DNA of 64,000 bases from Microbaculum marinum (GTDB lineage: Bacteria > Pseudomonadota > Alphaproteobacteria > Rhizobiales > Tepidamorphaceae), in the NCBI RefSeq assembly GCF_042646165.1, contig NZ_JBHRTC010000005.1, one strand, 5' to 3'. Of this stretch, positions 9,262 to 17,984 are shown piece by piece. The notes under the pieces were generated by a model that was given only the letters and a program-made list of their open reading frames with translations, was not told the origin of the DNA and made no database searches. Every line of letters starts with the position of its first letter. Within the stretch, counting starts at the first letter, position 1. The position numbers were made by a program, and so were the translations under genes.

Positions 9262-10224
9262 TTGACCCAGGTGCTCTCGCTGGCATTGCCGTTCTTCGGC
9301 CTGATCTTCCTCGGATTCCTTGGCGGAAAGATCGTCAAACTGCCCGCCGAAGGGCTCGGGTGGCTCAATATATTCATCGTCTATTTCGCCCTGCCGGCGC
9401 TGTTCTTCCAGCTCCTGTCGGAGACCCCGTTCGAGCAGCTTGCGCAGTGGTCGTTCGTATTGACCACGACGTTTTCGACCTACTGCATATTCTCGCTGGC
9501 ATTTCTGATCGGCTACCTCGTGACGAGGGGAAATGTTCAGGAATCGACGATCCAGGCGCTGGTCGGCAGTTACTCGAATATCGGATACATGGGGCCGGGA
9601 CTGACCCTTGCGGCACTTGGGCCCGCCGCGACAGTCCCTACGGCGCTGATCTTCTGCTTCGACAACACGATGCTGTTCACTCTGGTTCCGTTGTTGATGG
9701 CGCTCGGGCGCCGCGACCACGTCAGCGGATTGTCGATGGCGCTGGGAATAGCGCGCCGGGTGCTGCTCCATCCGTTCATCCTGGCGACGATCGCCGGTGT
9801 GCTCGCTGCATATTTCCGTTTCGAGCCTCCGCAGGCGATCGACCGGATACTCACCTATCTGAGTTCGGCGGCGGCGCCCTGCGCACTGTTCGCGATGGGA
9901 GTGACGGTGGCCCTGCGGCCGGTCACGCGGATCCCCTGGGAACTGCCTTTCCTGGCGTTCTGCAAGCTGGTCCTGCACCCCGCCCTGGTGCTGGTGCTGC
10001 TGAGCTTCATGGGCAATTTCGAACCGGTCTGGGTCGCGACCGCGGTGCTCATGTCGGCGCTGCCGCCGGCGCTCAATGTCTTCGTCCTGGCACAGCAATA
10101 TCAGGTCTATGTGGAACGCGCCTCGAGCAGTATCCTGTTGGGCACCATCATCTCGGTATTTACCCTGACGACCGTGCTTTACCTCGTTTCCAACGATATG
10201 CTGCCGACAGATCTTTTCCCGTAA
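9262..10224 (+). CDS. AEC family transporter (auxin efflux carrier-type)
   Basis: A 320-residue inner-membrane protein with about ten hydrophobic helices, typical of the AEC/MdcF family ('GLIFLGFLGGKI' at the start, 'YFALPALFF', 'SYSNIGYMGPG', and the C-terminal 'ALPPALNVFVLAQQY'). Members export or import malonate, malate and other organic acids, or amino acids. The start is a TTG at 9262; no ATG is in frame nearby and the first helix would be cut by a later start. The next gene, a CoA-transferase, follows after 53 bp on the same strand, and the malyl-CoA-lyase-like gene is divergent. A role in dicarboxylate transport is an inference from this context. Confidence 0.85.
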   Translation: MTQVLSLALPFFGLIFLGFLGGKIVKLPAEGLGWLNIFIVYFALPALFFQLLSETPFEQLAQWSFVLTTTFSTYCIFSLAFLIGYLVTRGNVQESTIQALVGSYSNIGYMGPGLTLAALGPAATVPTALIFCFDNTMLFTLVPLLMALGRRDHVSGLSMALGIARRVLLHPFILATIAGVLAAYFRFEPPQAIDRILTYLSSAAAPCALFAMGVTVALRPVTRIPWELPFLAFCKLVLHPALVLVLLSFMGNFEPVWVATAVLMSALPPALNVFVLAQQYQVYVERASSSILLGTIISVFTLTTVLYLVSNDMLPTDLFP

Positions 10225-10277
10225 GGTCCGGCGGGGGATTGGCTCGACACGTCACAACGGGCAACGGAGAAAAATCG

Positions 10278-11417
10278 GTGCAGCCCCTTTCCGGCATCAA
10301 GGTCCTCGATTTCACGACGCTGCTGCCGGGTCCGCTCGCCGGCCTCGTGCTCAGCGAGGCGGGCGCCGAGGTGACAAAGGTCGAACGCCCGGAAGGCGAG
10401 GAAATCCGGAAGTACCTGCCGCGATGGGGCGCCGAGTCGATTCAGTTCAACCTCCTCAACAGCGGCAAGAAGAGCATCACCGCCGACCTCAAATCGGACG
10501 CCGACCGCGACCGCATCAAAAGCCTGATCGCCGGAACGGACATCCTGATCGAACAGTTCCGTCCCGGTGTGATGGCCCGGTTCGGCCTGGGCTACGACGC
10601 GGTGAAGCAGATCAGGCCCGACATCGTCTATTGCTCGATCACCGGCTATGGCCAGTTCGGACCCAAGGCGGCAATCGCGGGCCACGACCTGAACTACATT
10701 TCGGAGACGGGCCTGCTGTCGCTGTCCTTCGGCAACGCGGACAGGACCGTCGTGCCGCCCGCCCTGATCGCCGACATCGGCGGCGGCACCATGCCGGCGG
10801 TGATCAACATCCTGCTGGCGCTGCTTCGCCGCAACGCCTCGGGCGAGGGCGCCTACATCGATATTGCCATGTCGGACGCCATGTTCACCTATGCGTGGTG
10901 GGCGTTCGGTCTCGGCAAGGCGCTGGGCGAGTGGCCTGGCAACGGCGACCACATGCTGAGCGGGGGATCGCCGCGCTACCAGATCTTCCCGACCCGGGAC
11001 GGCCGGTTCGTCGCCGTCGCCGCCCTCGAGCAGAAATTCTGGGACAACCTCTGCGAACTCGTGGGCCTCGAGGAGCGCCTGCGCGACGACCAGGCCGATC
11101 CGGCCGCGACCATCGGCGCGCTCAGGGCGATCATCGGCAACCGTACGGCGGAGGAATGGCGGGCGGTGTTCGAGGGCAAGGACTGTGCGGCCAATGTCGT
11201 GCGGACCCTCGAGGAAGCCTCCACCGATCCACATTTCATCGAGCGCGGCCTCTTCGACTATTCGATCGAGAACGACGCGGGAGCCCGGGCGCCCGCGCTG
11301 GTCGTTCCGGTCGCCCCGCAGTTCCGTTCGGACAAATCGACACCGCGCCGCGCGCCCGGTCTGGGCACCGGCAACGGTCCTGACCCGGCCGCGTCAGGTT
11401 CCTCGCAGGAGCGCTGA
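10278..11417 (+). CDS. CaiB/BaiF (family III) CoA-transferase
   Basis: A 379-residue family III CoA-transferase. It opens with 'GIKVLDFTTLLPGPLAGLVLSE' of which LDFT..PGP is the family start, then 'GAEVTKVERPEGEE', 'NSGKKSITADLKS', 'DILIEQFRPGVMARFGLGY' and 'GHDLNYI', whose aspartate is the catalytic residue that carries the CoA intermediate. Members move CoA between organic acids or racemise 2-methylacyl-CoA. I chose the GTG at 10278 (purine-rich GGAG upstream); the frame is open further 5' but that part shadows the AEC gene. Its last 24 bp overlap the convergent hydroxylase gene. It probably activates the acid whose CoA ester the neighbouring lyase cleaves. Confidence 0.88.
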   Translation: MQPLSGIKVLDFTTLLPGPLAGLVLSEAGAEVTKVERPEGEEIRKYLPRWGAESIQFNLLNSGKKSITADLKSDADRDRIKSLIAGTDILIEQFRPGVMARFGLGYDAVKQIRPDIVYCSITGYGQFGPKAAIAGHDLNYISETGLLSLSFGNADRTVVPPALIADIGGGTMPAVINILLALLRRNASGEGAYIDIAMSDAMFTYAWWAFGLGKALGEWPGNGDHMLSGGSPRYQIFPTRDGRFVAVAALEQKFWDNLCELVGLEERLRDDQADPAATIGALRAIIGNRTAEEWRAVFEGKDCAANVVRTLEEASTDPHFIERGLFDYSIENDAGARAPALVVPVAPQFRSDKSTPRRAPGLGTGNGPDPAASGSSQER

Positions 11418-12623
11418 CTCCTGCCGGCGCATCAGCCGCGGCAGCCGATAGCCCGGAGAGACGCCTTCGCGCATGGCGATGCGGCGCAGCGGCCCGATCG
11501 AGCCGAGCGCCGACAGGCCGGCGGCCCGCATCATCTGGGCGGGCAGGAGATCGGCCAGCAGCGTCCGGTTGAGCAGGTCGATCGCTCCGGCGCGGGAGAC
11601 GACGTCGATCCGGCGGGCCCGGTCGTAGTCGCCGCAGCAGCGCTTGCCGCCGGGATCTTCCCCGGCATGCACGGCGTCGGCGGCGATCTCGGCGATCGAT
11701 GCGGCGTCGCGCAGCCCGAGGTTCAGCCCCTGCGCACCGATCGGCGGCACCACGTGGCCGGCCTCGCCGACCAGTGCGACGCGTTTGGCGGCGAAGCGCC
11801 GCGCCACCAGTCCCGACAGCGGGTAGAGCCCGCGCGGCCCGGTGATGCGCACCTTGCCGAGGATCCGGTGCGACAGCCGCATGATCTCCTCGGCCAGCGC
11901 CTCGTCGTCGAAGGTCGACAGGGCATCGGCCATCTTCGGCGTTTCCACCCAGACGAGGCTCGAGCGGTTGCCCGGCAGCGGCACCAGCGTGAAGGGGCCG
12001 CTCGGCCGGTGGAACTCGGTCGACACATTGCCGTGCGGCCGCTCGTGCTCGAGATCCAGCACGATCGCCGCCTGGTCGTACGACCAGTCGTCGACGCCGA
12101 TCCCTGCGGCTGCCCGGCACATCGAATTGCGCCCGTCCGCCGCCACGAGCAGCGGTGCCGACACACTCTCCCCGGTCGTGAGCGTGACGGTCGCCGCATC
12201 CTCGTCCAGGTCGACATGCCCGATCGACGCCGCGATCGTCCGCGCCCCCGCGGTCTCGCCGATCCGCTGCCGCAGCGCGGCGACGAGCTCGGCATTGGGA
12301 ATGTTCCAGCCGAAGGCGGGTTCGCCGATCTCGCCGGCCGCGAACTCGACGCTCGGCGACCGGAACAGCCGGCCCGTGTCGTCGATGATCCGCATGCGTT
12401 CCAGCGGTGCGGAGGCATGGCCGCAGATCCCCCAGACGCCGAGCTCTTCGAGCATCGTGACCGAGGCCACCATCAGGGCCGACGTGCGCCGGTCCTGCGA
12501 GGGATCTCGCGCCGGATCGACCACGGTGACGGAGAGGCCGGCATGGGCGAGCGCCAGCCCGGCGGAGAGCCCGGCGGGCCCGCCGCCGGCAACGATGACA
12601 TCGCTCGAAGTGTGGGTCGCCAT
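11394..12623 (-). CDS. UbiH/COQ6 family FAD-dependent hydroxylase
   Basis: A 409-residue flavin monooxygenase of the UbiH/UbiF/COQ6 family, which hydroxylates the ring in ubiquinone synthesis using NAD(P)H and O2. The N-terminal dinucleotide-binding motif GGGPAGLSAG lies at about residues 12-21, followed by 'RTSALM' and the second FAD motif 'VGEAGHVVPPIGAQGLNLG'. In this last motif the usual GDAAH reads GEAGH, an Asp to Glu change at the residue that contacts FAD ribitol, so activity should be checked. It converges with the CoA-transferase gene by 24 bp and is divergent from the DUF2182 gene. Which ring position it acts on cannot be told. Confidence 0.88.
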   Translation of the reverse strand: MATHTSSDVIVAGGGPAGLSAGLALAHAGLSVTVVDPARDPSQDRRTSALMVASVTMLEELGVWGICGHASAPLERMRIIDDTGRLFRSPSVEFAAGEIGEPAFGWNIPNAELVAALRQRIGETAGARTIAASIGHVDLDEDAATVTLTTGESVSAPLLVAADGRNSMCRAAAGIGVDDWSYDQAAIVLDLEHERPHGNVSTEFHRPSGPFTLVPLPGNRSSLVWVETPKMADALSTFDDEALAEEIMRLSHRILGKVRITGPRGLYPLSGLVARRFAAKRVALVGEAGHVVPPIGAQGLNLGLRDAASIAEIAADAVHAGEDPGGKRCCGDYDRARRIDVVSRAGAIDLLNRTLLADLLPAQMMRAAGLSALGSIGPLRRIAMREGVSPGYRLPRLMRRQESALLRGT

Positions 12624-12796
12624 TCGGATTCCTCTTCGTCCTCAGCACATAGCGCGCCGGCCCGTCCGCGTCACGGCGCGCGTTGCCGCTGCCGCTCCGG
12701 CCGGTAACTCTGGCGATCATCAATCATTGCATTCCACGCGGCGCCATGATTGAGGTTTGATCAATTCCAACAGCCAGACCCGGCGAGGAACGAGCG

Positions 12797-13732
12797 TTGA
12801 CGGCCGATTCCGGCAATCTGCGGCATTTGACGGGCCCGGCGGCCGCGCTGGCGGCCGCCAGCGCCAACCCGCGCCGCATCGCCTGGATCGTGCTTGCCTC
12901 GATGGTCGTCGTCGCCTGGCTCTACCTCGCCGTCCTGTCGACGGCGGCCGGCCTCGGCGGCACCTTCGGCGCGCTCGGTCCGGGCATGTCGGTCCTCGAC
13001 CGGCTGCTGTCGCTGTCGGATGCCGGCAGCGCCGCCTTCGCGATACTTGCCTCCAACGGCTGGCTGGCGACGCTGATCGCCGTCTGCGCGACGTCGCCTG
13101 CCGACTGGAGCGCCGGCGACGCGGCCCTGCATGCCTCGATGTGGCTGACCATGGGCGTCGCCATGATGCTGCCGACGGCCGCCCCGATGCTGCGCACCTA
13201 CGCGGAGATCGCCGACACCGCCGCCGCCAAGGGCCGCCGGATCGTCTCGCCGCTGGTGCTGGCCGCCGGCTACCTCACGGTCTGGTCGGCCTTCGCCCTG
13301 GCCGCGACCCTGCTGGAATGGACATTCGGCGTGACGGGGGCGTTGTCGGGCAACGGCGCCATGCTGACCGGCGGCCTGGCCGTCGCGGTGCTTCTGGTGG
13401 CCGGAATGTACCAGTTCACGCGCCAGAAGGCGGCCTGCCTCGTCAAGTGCGCCCACCCGTTTCCCTTCCTGTTCGCCAACTGGACGGAACACGTCCGCGG
13501 CGTCTATGCCATCGGCATCCGGCAGGGACTTTACTGTCTGGCCTGCTGCTGGGCGCTGATGCTGGTGATGTTCGCCGTCGGCGTCATGAACATCGTCTGG
13601 ATCGCGCTGCTGGCCGCGGTGATGACCGCCGAGAAGCTGATCGGTCGGCGCTGGTTCAGCCATCTCGTCGGTGTCGTGCTGCTGGTCTGGGCGGCGGTTG
13701 TGGCACTGGGCCTTCCCGGCGGGATCGTCTAG
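12797..13732 (+). CDS. DUF2182 integral membrane protein
   Basis: A 311-residue inner-membrane protein with roughly seven or eight hydrophobic segments and the DUF2182 signatures 'MWLTMGVAMMLPTAAPML', 'QKAACLVKCAHPF', and 'LACCWALMLVMFAVGVMNI'. The paired cysteines and methionine-rich helix have led to its description as a predicted metal-binding membrane protein; no reaction is established to my knowledge. It starts with TTG at 12797, giving a first helix at about residues 28-50. A DUF1326 gene follows after 43 bp; DUF2182 and DUF1326 genes are often neighbours, so they probably act together. Confidence 0.82.
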   Translation: MTADSGNLRHLTGPAAALAAASANPRRIAWIVLASMVVVAWLYLAVLSTAAGLGGTFGALGPGMSVLDRLLSLSDAGSAAFAILASNGWLATLIAVCATSPADWSAGDAALHASMWLTMGVAMMLPTAAPMLRTYAEIADTAAAKGRRIVSPLVLAAGYLTVWSAFALAATLLEWTFGVTGALSGNGAMLTGGLAVAVLLVAGMYQFTRQKAACLVKCAHPFPFLFANWTEHVRGVYAIGIRQGLYCLACCWALMLVMFAVGVMNIVWIALLAAVMTAEKLIGRRWFSHLVGVVLLVWAAVVALGLPGGIV

Positions 13733-13775
13733 GCCCGCCGAACGAAAACGAACGAAATGCCTCAAGGAGTGTGAC

Positions 13776-14387
13776 GTGTACGAAAACTGGTCGATCAACG
13801 GCGAACTGGCGCTCAGCTGCAACTGCACGGTCTTCTGTCCGTGCGTCCTGTCGCTGGGCCAGCATCCGCCCACCGAGGGCTACTGCCAGACCTGGCTCGG
13901 CGTCAGGATCGACGAGGGCAGCTACGGCGACGTCGACCTGTCCGGCCTCAACGTCGCGGTGATCATCGAGATTCCGGGCCTGATGTCGCGCGGCAACTGG
14001 ACGGCGGCCCTGATCGTCGACGAGAAGGCCGGGATCCAGGCGGTGCGCGCGCTTACCCGGATCTTCTCCGGCCGGGCCAAGGGAACGACCGGGCTGCTGT
14101 CGATCCTGGTCGGCCGATTCCTCGGTGTGCAGCAGGCGCCTGTGAGCTATACGGTCGAGGGCAATACGCGTATCGTCAAGGTACCGAAGCTGATAGACGG
14201 CGCGATAACGCCGGTACCGGGAAACGGCAAGGGCGGGGAGGTCGTGATCACCAACAGCCAGTACTGGATCGCCCCCGATATCACGGTCTGCAAGTCCGAC
14301 CGGAGCCGGATGCGCGGTTTCGGCCGGAACTGGGATTTTTCCGGCAGGAGCGCGGAGCTGTGCCGGATAGAATGGCGGGGACCCTGA
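13776..14387 (+). CDS. DUF1326 family protein
   Basis: A 203-residue soluble protein of the DUF1326 family. The N-terminus 'WSINGELALSCNCTVFCPC' (CxCxxxCPC pattern) is the family hallmark and looks like a metal or redox site; another cysteine lies at 'EGYCQTW'. The GTG at 13776 is chosen because AAGGAG precedes it by 6 bases and it keeps the conserved start. No signal peptide or membrane helix is visible. It sits between the DUF2182 membrane protein and the phosphatidylcholine synthase gene, whose first codon overlaps its end by 16 bp. The biochemical function is unknown. Confidence 0.82.
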   Translation: MYENWSINGELALSCNCTVFCPCVLSLGQHPPTEGYCQTWLGVRIDEGSYGDVDLSGLNVAVIIEIPGLMSRGNWTAALIVDEKAGIQAVRALTRIFSGRAKGTTGLLSILVGRFLGVQQAPVSYTVEGNTRIVKVPKLIDGAITPVPGNGKGGEVVITNSQYWIAPDITVCKSDRSRMRGFGRNWDFSGRSAELCRIEWRGP

Positions 14388-15106
14388 ACCACGCGATGAG
14401 CGACGCGGCGAAGCACGAGCAGAGATTGGCGGCAGCAGCGGTCCACACGCTGACCGCGAGCGGCGTCGTCTGGGCCTTCCTGGCGCTGATCGCCGCGGTC
14501 CGGGCCGACTGGCCGATGATGTTCGCGTGGCTGGGCGTCGCCCTCATCGTCGACGGCGTCGACGGTCCGCTGGCCCGCAAGGTCGGCATCGCACGGGTGC
14601 TGCCGGGCTGGAACGGCGAGATCCTCGATCTCGTCGTCGACTATCTGACCTATGCCTTCATCCCTGCCTACGCGGCCCTGTCGGCCGGACTGTTTCCGGA
14701 CAATTTCGGCCTCGTCGGCGCGGCCATCATCTGCCTGTCCTCGGCCGGGTTCTTCGCCAAGCGCGACCAGAAGAGCGCCGACAACTATTTCATCGGGTTC
14801 CCGGCCGTCTGGAACCTCGTCCTTTTCTACTGGATGGTGTTTGACTCGGGTCCCGAGCTGGTGATGGCCTCGACAGTCGCGCTGGGTCTGCTGACGTTCT
14901 TCCCGATCCTGTTCATCCATCCCGTGCGGGTGTCGAGATTCCGCAACATTTCGCTGGCGGTCACGGCGATCTCCTTCGTGCTGGCGCTGATCACCGTGGT
15001 CCAGGACCTTGCCCCGCCGGAATGGGTCAGGATCGGCCTTGCCGCCGCGCTCGTCTATCTGCTCGGCGTCAGCCTTTGGCGAACGCTGCTCGGTGCGGCG
15101 AAGTAG
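14372..15106 (+). CDS. pcs: Phosphatidylcholine synthase (Pcs)
   Basis: A 244-residue membrane CDP-alcohol phosphotransferase that condenses CDP-diacylglycerol with choline in one step, the bacterial Pcs route known from Sinorhizobium. The motif 'DGPLAR' then, twelve residues on, G-EIL-D-LVV-D fits the Pcs variant of the CDP-alcohol motif, which has a longer spacer than the phosphatidylserine and phosphatidylglycerol enzymes. Eight hydrophobic helices follow, with 'KSADNYFIGFPAVWN' typical of Pcs. The start is either ATG 14372 (overlapping DUF1326 by 16 bp) or ATG 14396; neither has a strong ribosome-binding site, and the overlap suggests translational coupling. Confidence 0.9.
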   Translation: MAGTLNHAMSDAAKHEQRLAAAAVHTLTASGVVWAFLALIAAVRADWPMMFAWLGVALIVDGVDGPLARKVGIARVLPGWNGEILDLVVDYLTYAFIPAYAALSAGLFPDNFGLVGAAIICLSSAGFFAKRDQKSADNYFIGFPAVWNLVLFYWMVFDSGPELVMASTVALGLLTFFPILFIHPVRVSRFRNISLAVTAISFVLALITVVQDLAPPEWVRIGLAAALVYLLGVSLWRTLLGAAK

Positions 15107-15250
15107 GCGCCTCTCCGCGGCTGGAAATTTCTCGGACCCGGCGGGCCGCCACTGAACGAAGGGCGGTCTGCTCGCGTTGACTTGCCCGACGCTCCCGCGT
15201 CTCCGATATCTGTAGTGCTTCCACCCTGACTTCCCGCTTCGGAGTTGACG

Positions 15251-15979
15251 ATGCTCGACCTTCTCGCCGACCCCAATGCCTGGGCCGCGCTTGCGACGCT
15301 GACCGCGATGGAGATCGTCCTCGGGATCGACAACGTGGTGTTCATCTCGATACTCGTCAGCAAGCTTCCCGAGGAACGCGCAAAGATCGCCCGGCAGCTC
15401 GGTCTGGCGCTGGCGCTGATCTTCCGCATCGCCTTCCTGTTCACCCTGACCTGGCTGATGGGTCTCACCTCCACCCTGTTCACTGTCCTCGGCGAACCGG
15501 TGAACTGGCGGGACATAATCCTGTTTGCGGGGGGACTTTTCCTGCTGGTGAAGGGGACGATGGAGATCCACTCCGGCATCGAGGGTGAAGAGCACAAATC
15601 CGGGGCCGCCGCCAACGCCGCATTCGCCATCATCGTCGGTCAGATCATCGTCATCGACCTGGTCTTCTCGGTCGATTCCATCGTCACCGCCATCGGCATG
15701 GCCGAGCATATCGAGATCATGGTGGTCGCCGTGGTCATTGCGGTCGCGGTGATGTATCTGGCCTCGGGCCCGGTCAGCGAGTTCATCAAGCATCATCCGA
15801 CCACGAAGATGCTGGCGCTGTCCTTCCTGCTGCTGATTGGCGTAGCGCTGATCGCCGACGGAATGGGCTTCCATATTCCGCGCGGCTACATCTACTTCGC
15901 CATGGCGTTTTCCGCGGGCGTCGAACTGATCAACGTGCTCGCCCGGCTGAATCGGGAGGGGCGCAAACACGCCCCCTGA
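15251..15979 (+). CDS. TerC family membrane protein
   Basis: A 242-residue TerC/YgdQ-type integral membrane protein with seven or so helices. The typical acidic membrane motifs are present: 'EIVLGIDNVVFISIL' near the start and 'DLVFSVDSIVTAIGM' in the middle, followed by 'HHPTTKMLALSFLLLIGVALIADG'-type helices (key words KMLALSFL and DGMGFHIP). Family members export manganese or protect against metal and tellurite stress. The ATG at 15251 is preceded by CGGAG. I looked for a yybP-ykoY manganese riboswitch in the 144 bp upstream and did not see one. It stands alone, convergent with mdeR. Confidence 0.9.
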   Translation: MLDLLADPNAWAALATLTAMEIVLGIDNVVFISILVSKLPEERAKIARQLGLALALIFRIAFLFTLTWLMGLTSTLFTVLGEPVNWRDIILFAGGLFLLVKGTMEIHSGIEGEEHKSGAAANAAFAIIVGQIIVIDLVFSVDSIVTAIGMAEHIEIMVVAVVIAVAVMYLASGPVSEFIKHHPTTKMLALSFLLLIGVALIADGMGFHIPRGYIYFAMAFSAGVELINVLARLNREGRKHAP

Positions 15980-16003
15980 CGTCAAATGTCCGTCTGGGCA
16001 TCC

Positions 16004-16468
16004 TCAGTCCGAAATCGGGGGCAGCACCGGCGTCTTCTTCGTGACGCCAAGGGCAAAGCTCGACTCGATCGAGGCGACGCAGCCCAGTCGCGTCAGCTTC
16101 GACTTCAGGAAGCGCTCGTATGCGTCCAGGCTTTCGACCGCGACACGCAACAGGTAGTCGCGCGATCCCGTCATCAGGAAGCAGTCGAGCACCTCGTCCC
16201 ATTTCTGCACGGCGGCGTCGAACTCGGCCAACGCCTCCTCGGACTGGCGGGTGAGCCGGATCGAGGCGAAAACGTTGATCGGCAGGCCGTAGGCCTCCTG
16301 GTCGACGATCGCGGTAAAGCCGCGAATGACGCCGTCGTCCTCCAGCTTCTTGAGACGGCGCAGGCAAGGGGAGGGCGATAGCCCCACCTTCTCGGCCAGC
16401 GCCTGATTGGTCATGCGGCCGTCGGCCTGCAGTTCCCGGAGTATCTTCCGGTCGATGCGATCGATCAT
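16004..16468 (-). CDS. mdeR: Lrp/AsnC family regulator, probable MdeR
   Basis: A 154-residue feast/famine regulator: N-terminal winged helix ('IDRKILRELQADGRMTNQ', 'LAEKVGLSPSPCLRRLKKLE') and C-terminal RAM ligand-binding domain. The ATG at 16468 gives the standard Lrp start. It is divergent from a methionine gamma-lyase-like gene followed by an E1-type dehydrogenase gene. This is the mdeR - mdeA - mdeB arrangement described in Pseudomonas putida, where MdeR activates L-methionine breakdown. The 177-bp intergenic region holds AT-rich patches (CAATAAT, AATTAT, CAATATT, CAATATG) in an otherwise GC-rich setting, suitable for Lrp binding. The symbol rests on context. Confidence 0.8.
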   Translation of the reverse strand: MIDRIDRKILRELQADGRMTNQALAEKVGLSPSPCLRRLKKLEDDGVIRGFTAIVDQEAYGLPINVFASIRLTRQSEEALAEFDAAVQKWDEVLDCFLMTGSRDYLLRVAVESLDAYERFLKSKLTRLGCVASIESSFALGVTKKTPVLPPISD

Positions 16469-16645
16469 GTTCTGTGGATTTTCCCCGTCGGCACGCAATA
16501 ATCTGCCAATTATGCACAGCGCGCGAGGCAACTTAGCAATTTACCGCCGAAGCGCATCTACAATATTCGCTCAGGTCTGCAATATGTGCCCGGGAGACGA
16601 TGAACCGCCGCCGGCCACGATCCGGACGGCCCGGGAGACGCTGAG

Positions 16646-17938
16646 ATGAAGAGCAAGGGCTATCACCACGACCATATCGGTGGGCGGAGGCTGCACGGCG
16701 ACACGTTGATGTTGAGCTACGGGTTCGATCCCGGACTGTCCGAAGGAGCGATCAAGCCGCCGGTGTTCCTGACCTCGACATTCGCCTATCCGACCGCCGA
16801 GGACGGTCGCAGGTTGTTCGACGAGACGTCCGGGCGCAGCGATGCGACCGCGCCGGGTGGACCGGGCCTTCTCTACTCGCGGTTCAACAACCCGAACGTC
16901 CAGATCGTCGAGGAACGCCTGTCGGTGCTGGAAGGCGCGGAAACCTGCGCGCTGTTCTCCTCGGGCATGGCGGCGATTTCCACCACGCTGCTGGCGGCGA
17001 CCCTGCCGGGCGATGTGGTCCTGCACTCCAACCCGCTCTACGGCGGCACCGATGCTCTCATCCGCAATGTCCTGCGACCGCGAGGGGTGGAGTCGGTCGG
17101 TTTTCTCGATGGCGTTTCGGAGAGTGCGATACGTGAGGCCGCCGAGGCCGCGATGGCTCTCGGTCGGGTCGCCGTCATATTCGCGGAGACGCCGTCCAAC
17201 CCGACCAACACGCTGGTCGACATAGCGGCGCTCGGCCGGATTGCAGGCGAGATCGAGGCGGAGCAGGGGCACCGCCCCCTGGTGGTGGTCGACAACACGT
17301 TCCTCGGCCCGCTGTTCCAGAAGCCGCTCGAGCTTGGCGCCGACATCGTCGTCTATTCCATTACAAAGTATGTCGCCGGCCACAGCGATCTCGTCGCCGG
17401 CGCCGCACTCGGATCGAAATCGGCCATGCAGGCGGTCAAGGTTCTCCGCCCGTTGCTCGGGCCGTCGCTGGATCCCCATTCGGCCTGGATGATCGGCAGA
17501 TCGCTGGAGACGCTGCACCTGCGCATGGAACGCGCCTTCCAGTCCGCCGAGCGGATCGCCCGTTGGCTCGACGAGCGCCCCGAAGTGACGGGTGTCTGTC
17601 ATCCGGCCCTGCTGCCGCAGGACGCTCCGGCCCGGGCGGTATACGAGCGCCAGTGCACGGCCGGCGGTGCCACCTTCTCGTTCACCGTCGCCGGCGGCGA
17701 ACCGGCGGCCTTCGCCACGCTCGACGCGTTCCGGATCATCAAGCAGGCCGTCAGCCTCGGCGGGTCGGAATCGCTCGCCTGCCATCCCGGCACGACCGTC
17801 CATTCAAGCCTGTCGAAAACGGAGCGCGAAGCGCTCGGCGTCAGCGGCGGGCTCATCCGGCTGTCGATCGGGCTGGAGCATCCCGACGACCTGATCGCCG
17901 ACCTTGAACAGGCGCTTGCCGCCGGCGGCGCCACCTAG
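16646..17938 (+). CDS. mdeA: Methionine gamma-lyase-like PLP enzyme (MdeA)
   Basis: A 430-residue enzyme of the Cys/Met-metabolism PLP family (fold type I). The Schiff-base lysine is K241 in 'YSITKYVAGHSD', preceded by 'VVVDNTFLGP' and 'FAETPSNPTN'; 'LYGG' carries the conserved tyrosine. In well-studied methionine gamma-lyases a cysteine stands two residues after that tyrosine (LYGC); here it is glycine, as in cystathionine enzymes, so specificity could be broader. The product of methionine cleavage, 2-oxobutyrate, would be the substrate of the next gene. The gene begins 177 bp from the divergent Lrp gene and ends 46 bp before mdeB. It could instead be a cystathionine gamma-lyase. Confidence 0.82.
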   Translation: MKSKGYHHDHIGGRRLHGDTLMLSYGFDPGLSEGAIKPPVFLTSTFAYPTAEDGRRLFDETSGRSDATAPGGPGLLYSRFNNPNVQIVEERLSVLEGAETCALFSSGMAAISTTLLAATLPGDVVLHSNPLYGGTDALIRNVLRPRGVESVGFLDGVSESAIREAAEAAMALGRVAVIFAETPSNPTNTLVDIAALGRIAGEIEAEQGHRPLVVVDNTFLGPLFQKPLELGADIVVYSITKYVAGHSDLVAGAALGSKSAMQAVKVLRPLLGPSLDPHSAWMIGRSLETLHLRMERAFQSAERIARWLDERPEVTGVCHPALLPQDAPARAVYERQCTAGGATFSFTVAGGEPAAFATLDAFRIIKQAVSLGGSESLACHPGTTVHSSLSKTEREALGVSGGLIRLSIGLEHPDDLIADLEQALAAGGAT

Positions 17939-17984
17939 TCGCGGCGCACGGCTGCCGCCAATCAACAGGCAACAGGGGGCTCAC

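Noticed and set aside
15107..15250. Possible yybP-ykoY manganese riboswitch before terC
   Set aside because: The conserved internal-loop sequences of that riboswitch could not be found in these 144 bp.
14147..15985. 612-codon minus-strand frame over pcs and terC
   Set aside because: It crosses two well-supported plus-strand membrane protein genes and has a random His/Asp/Arg-rich composition.
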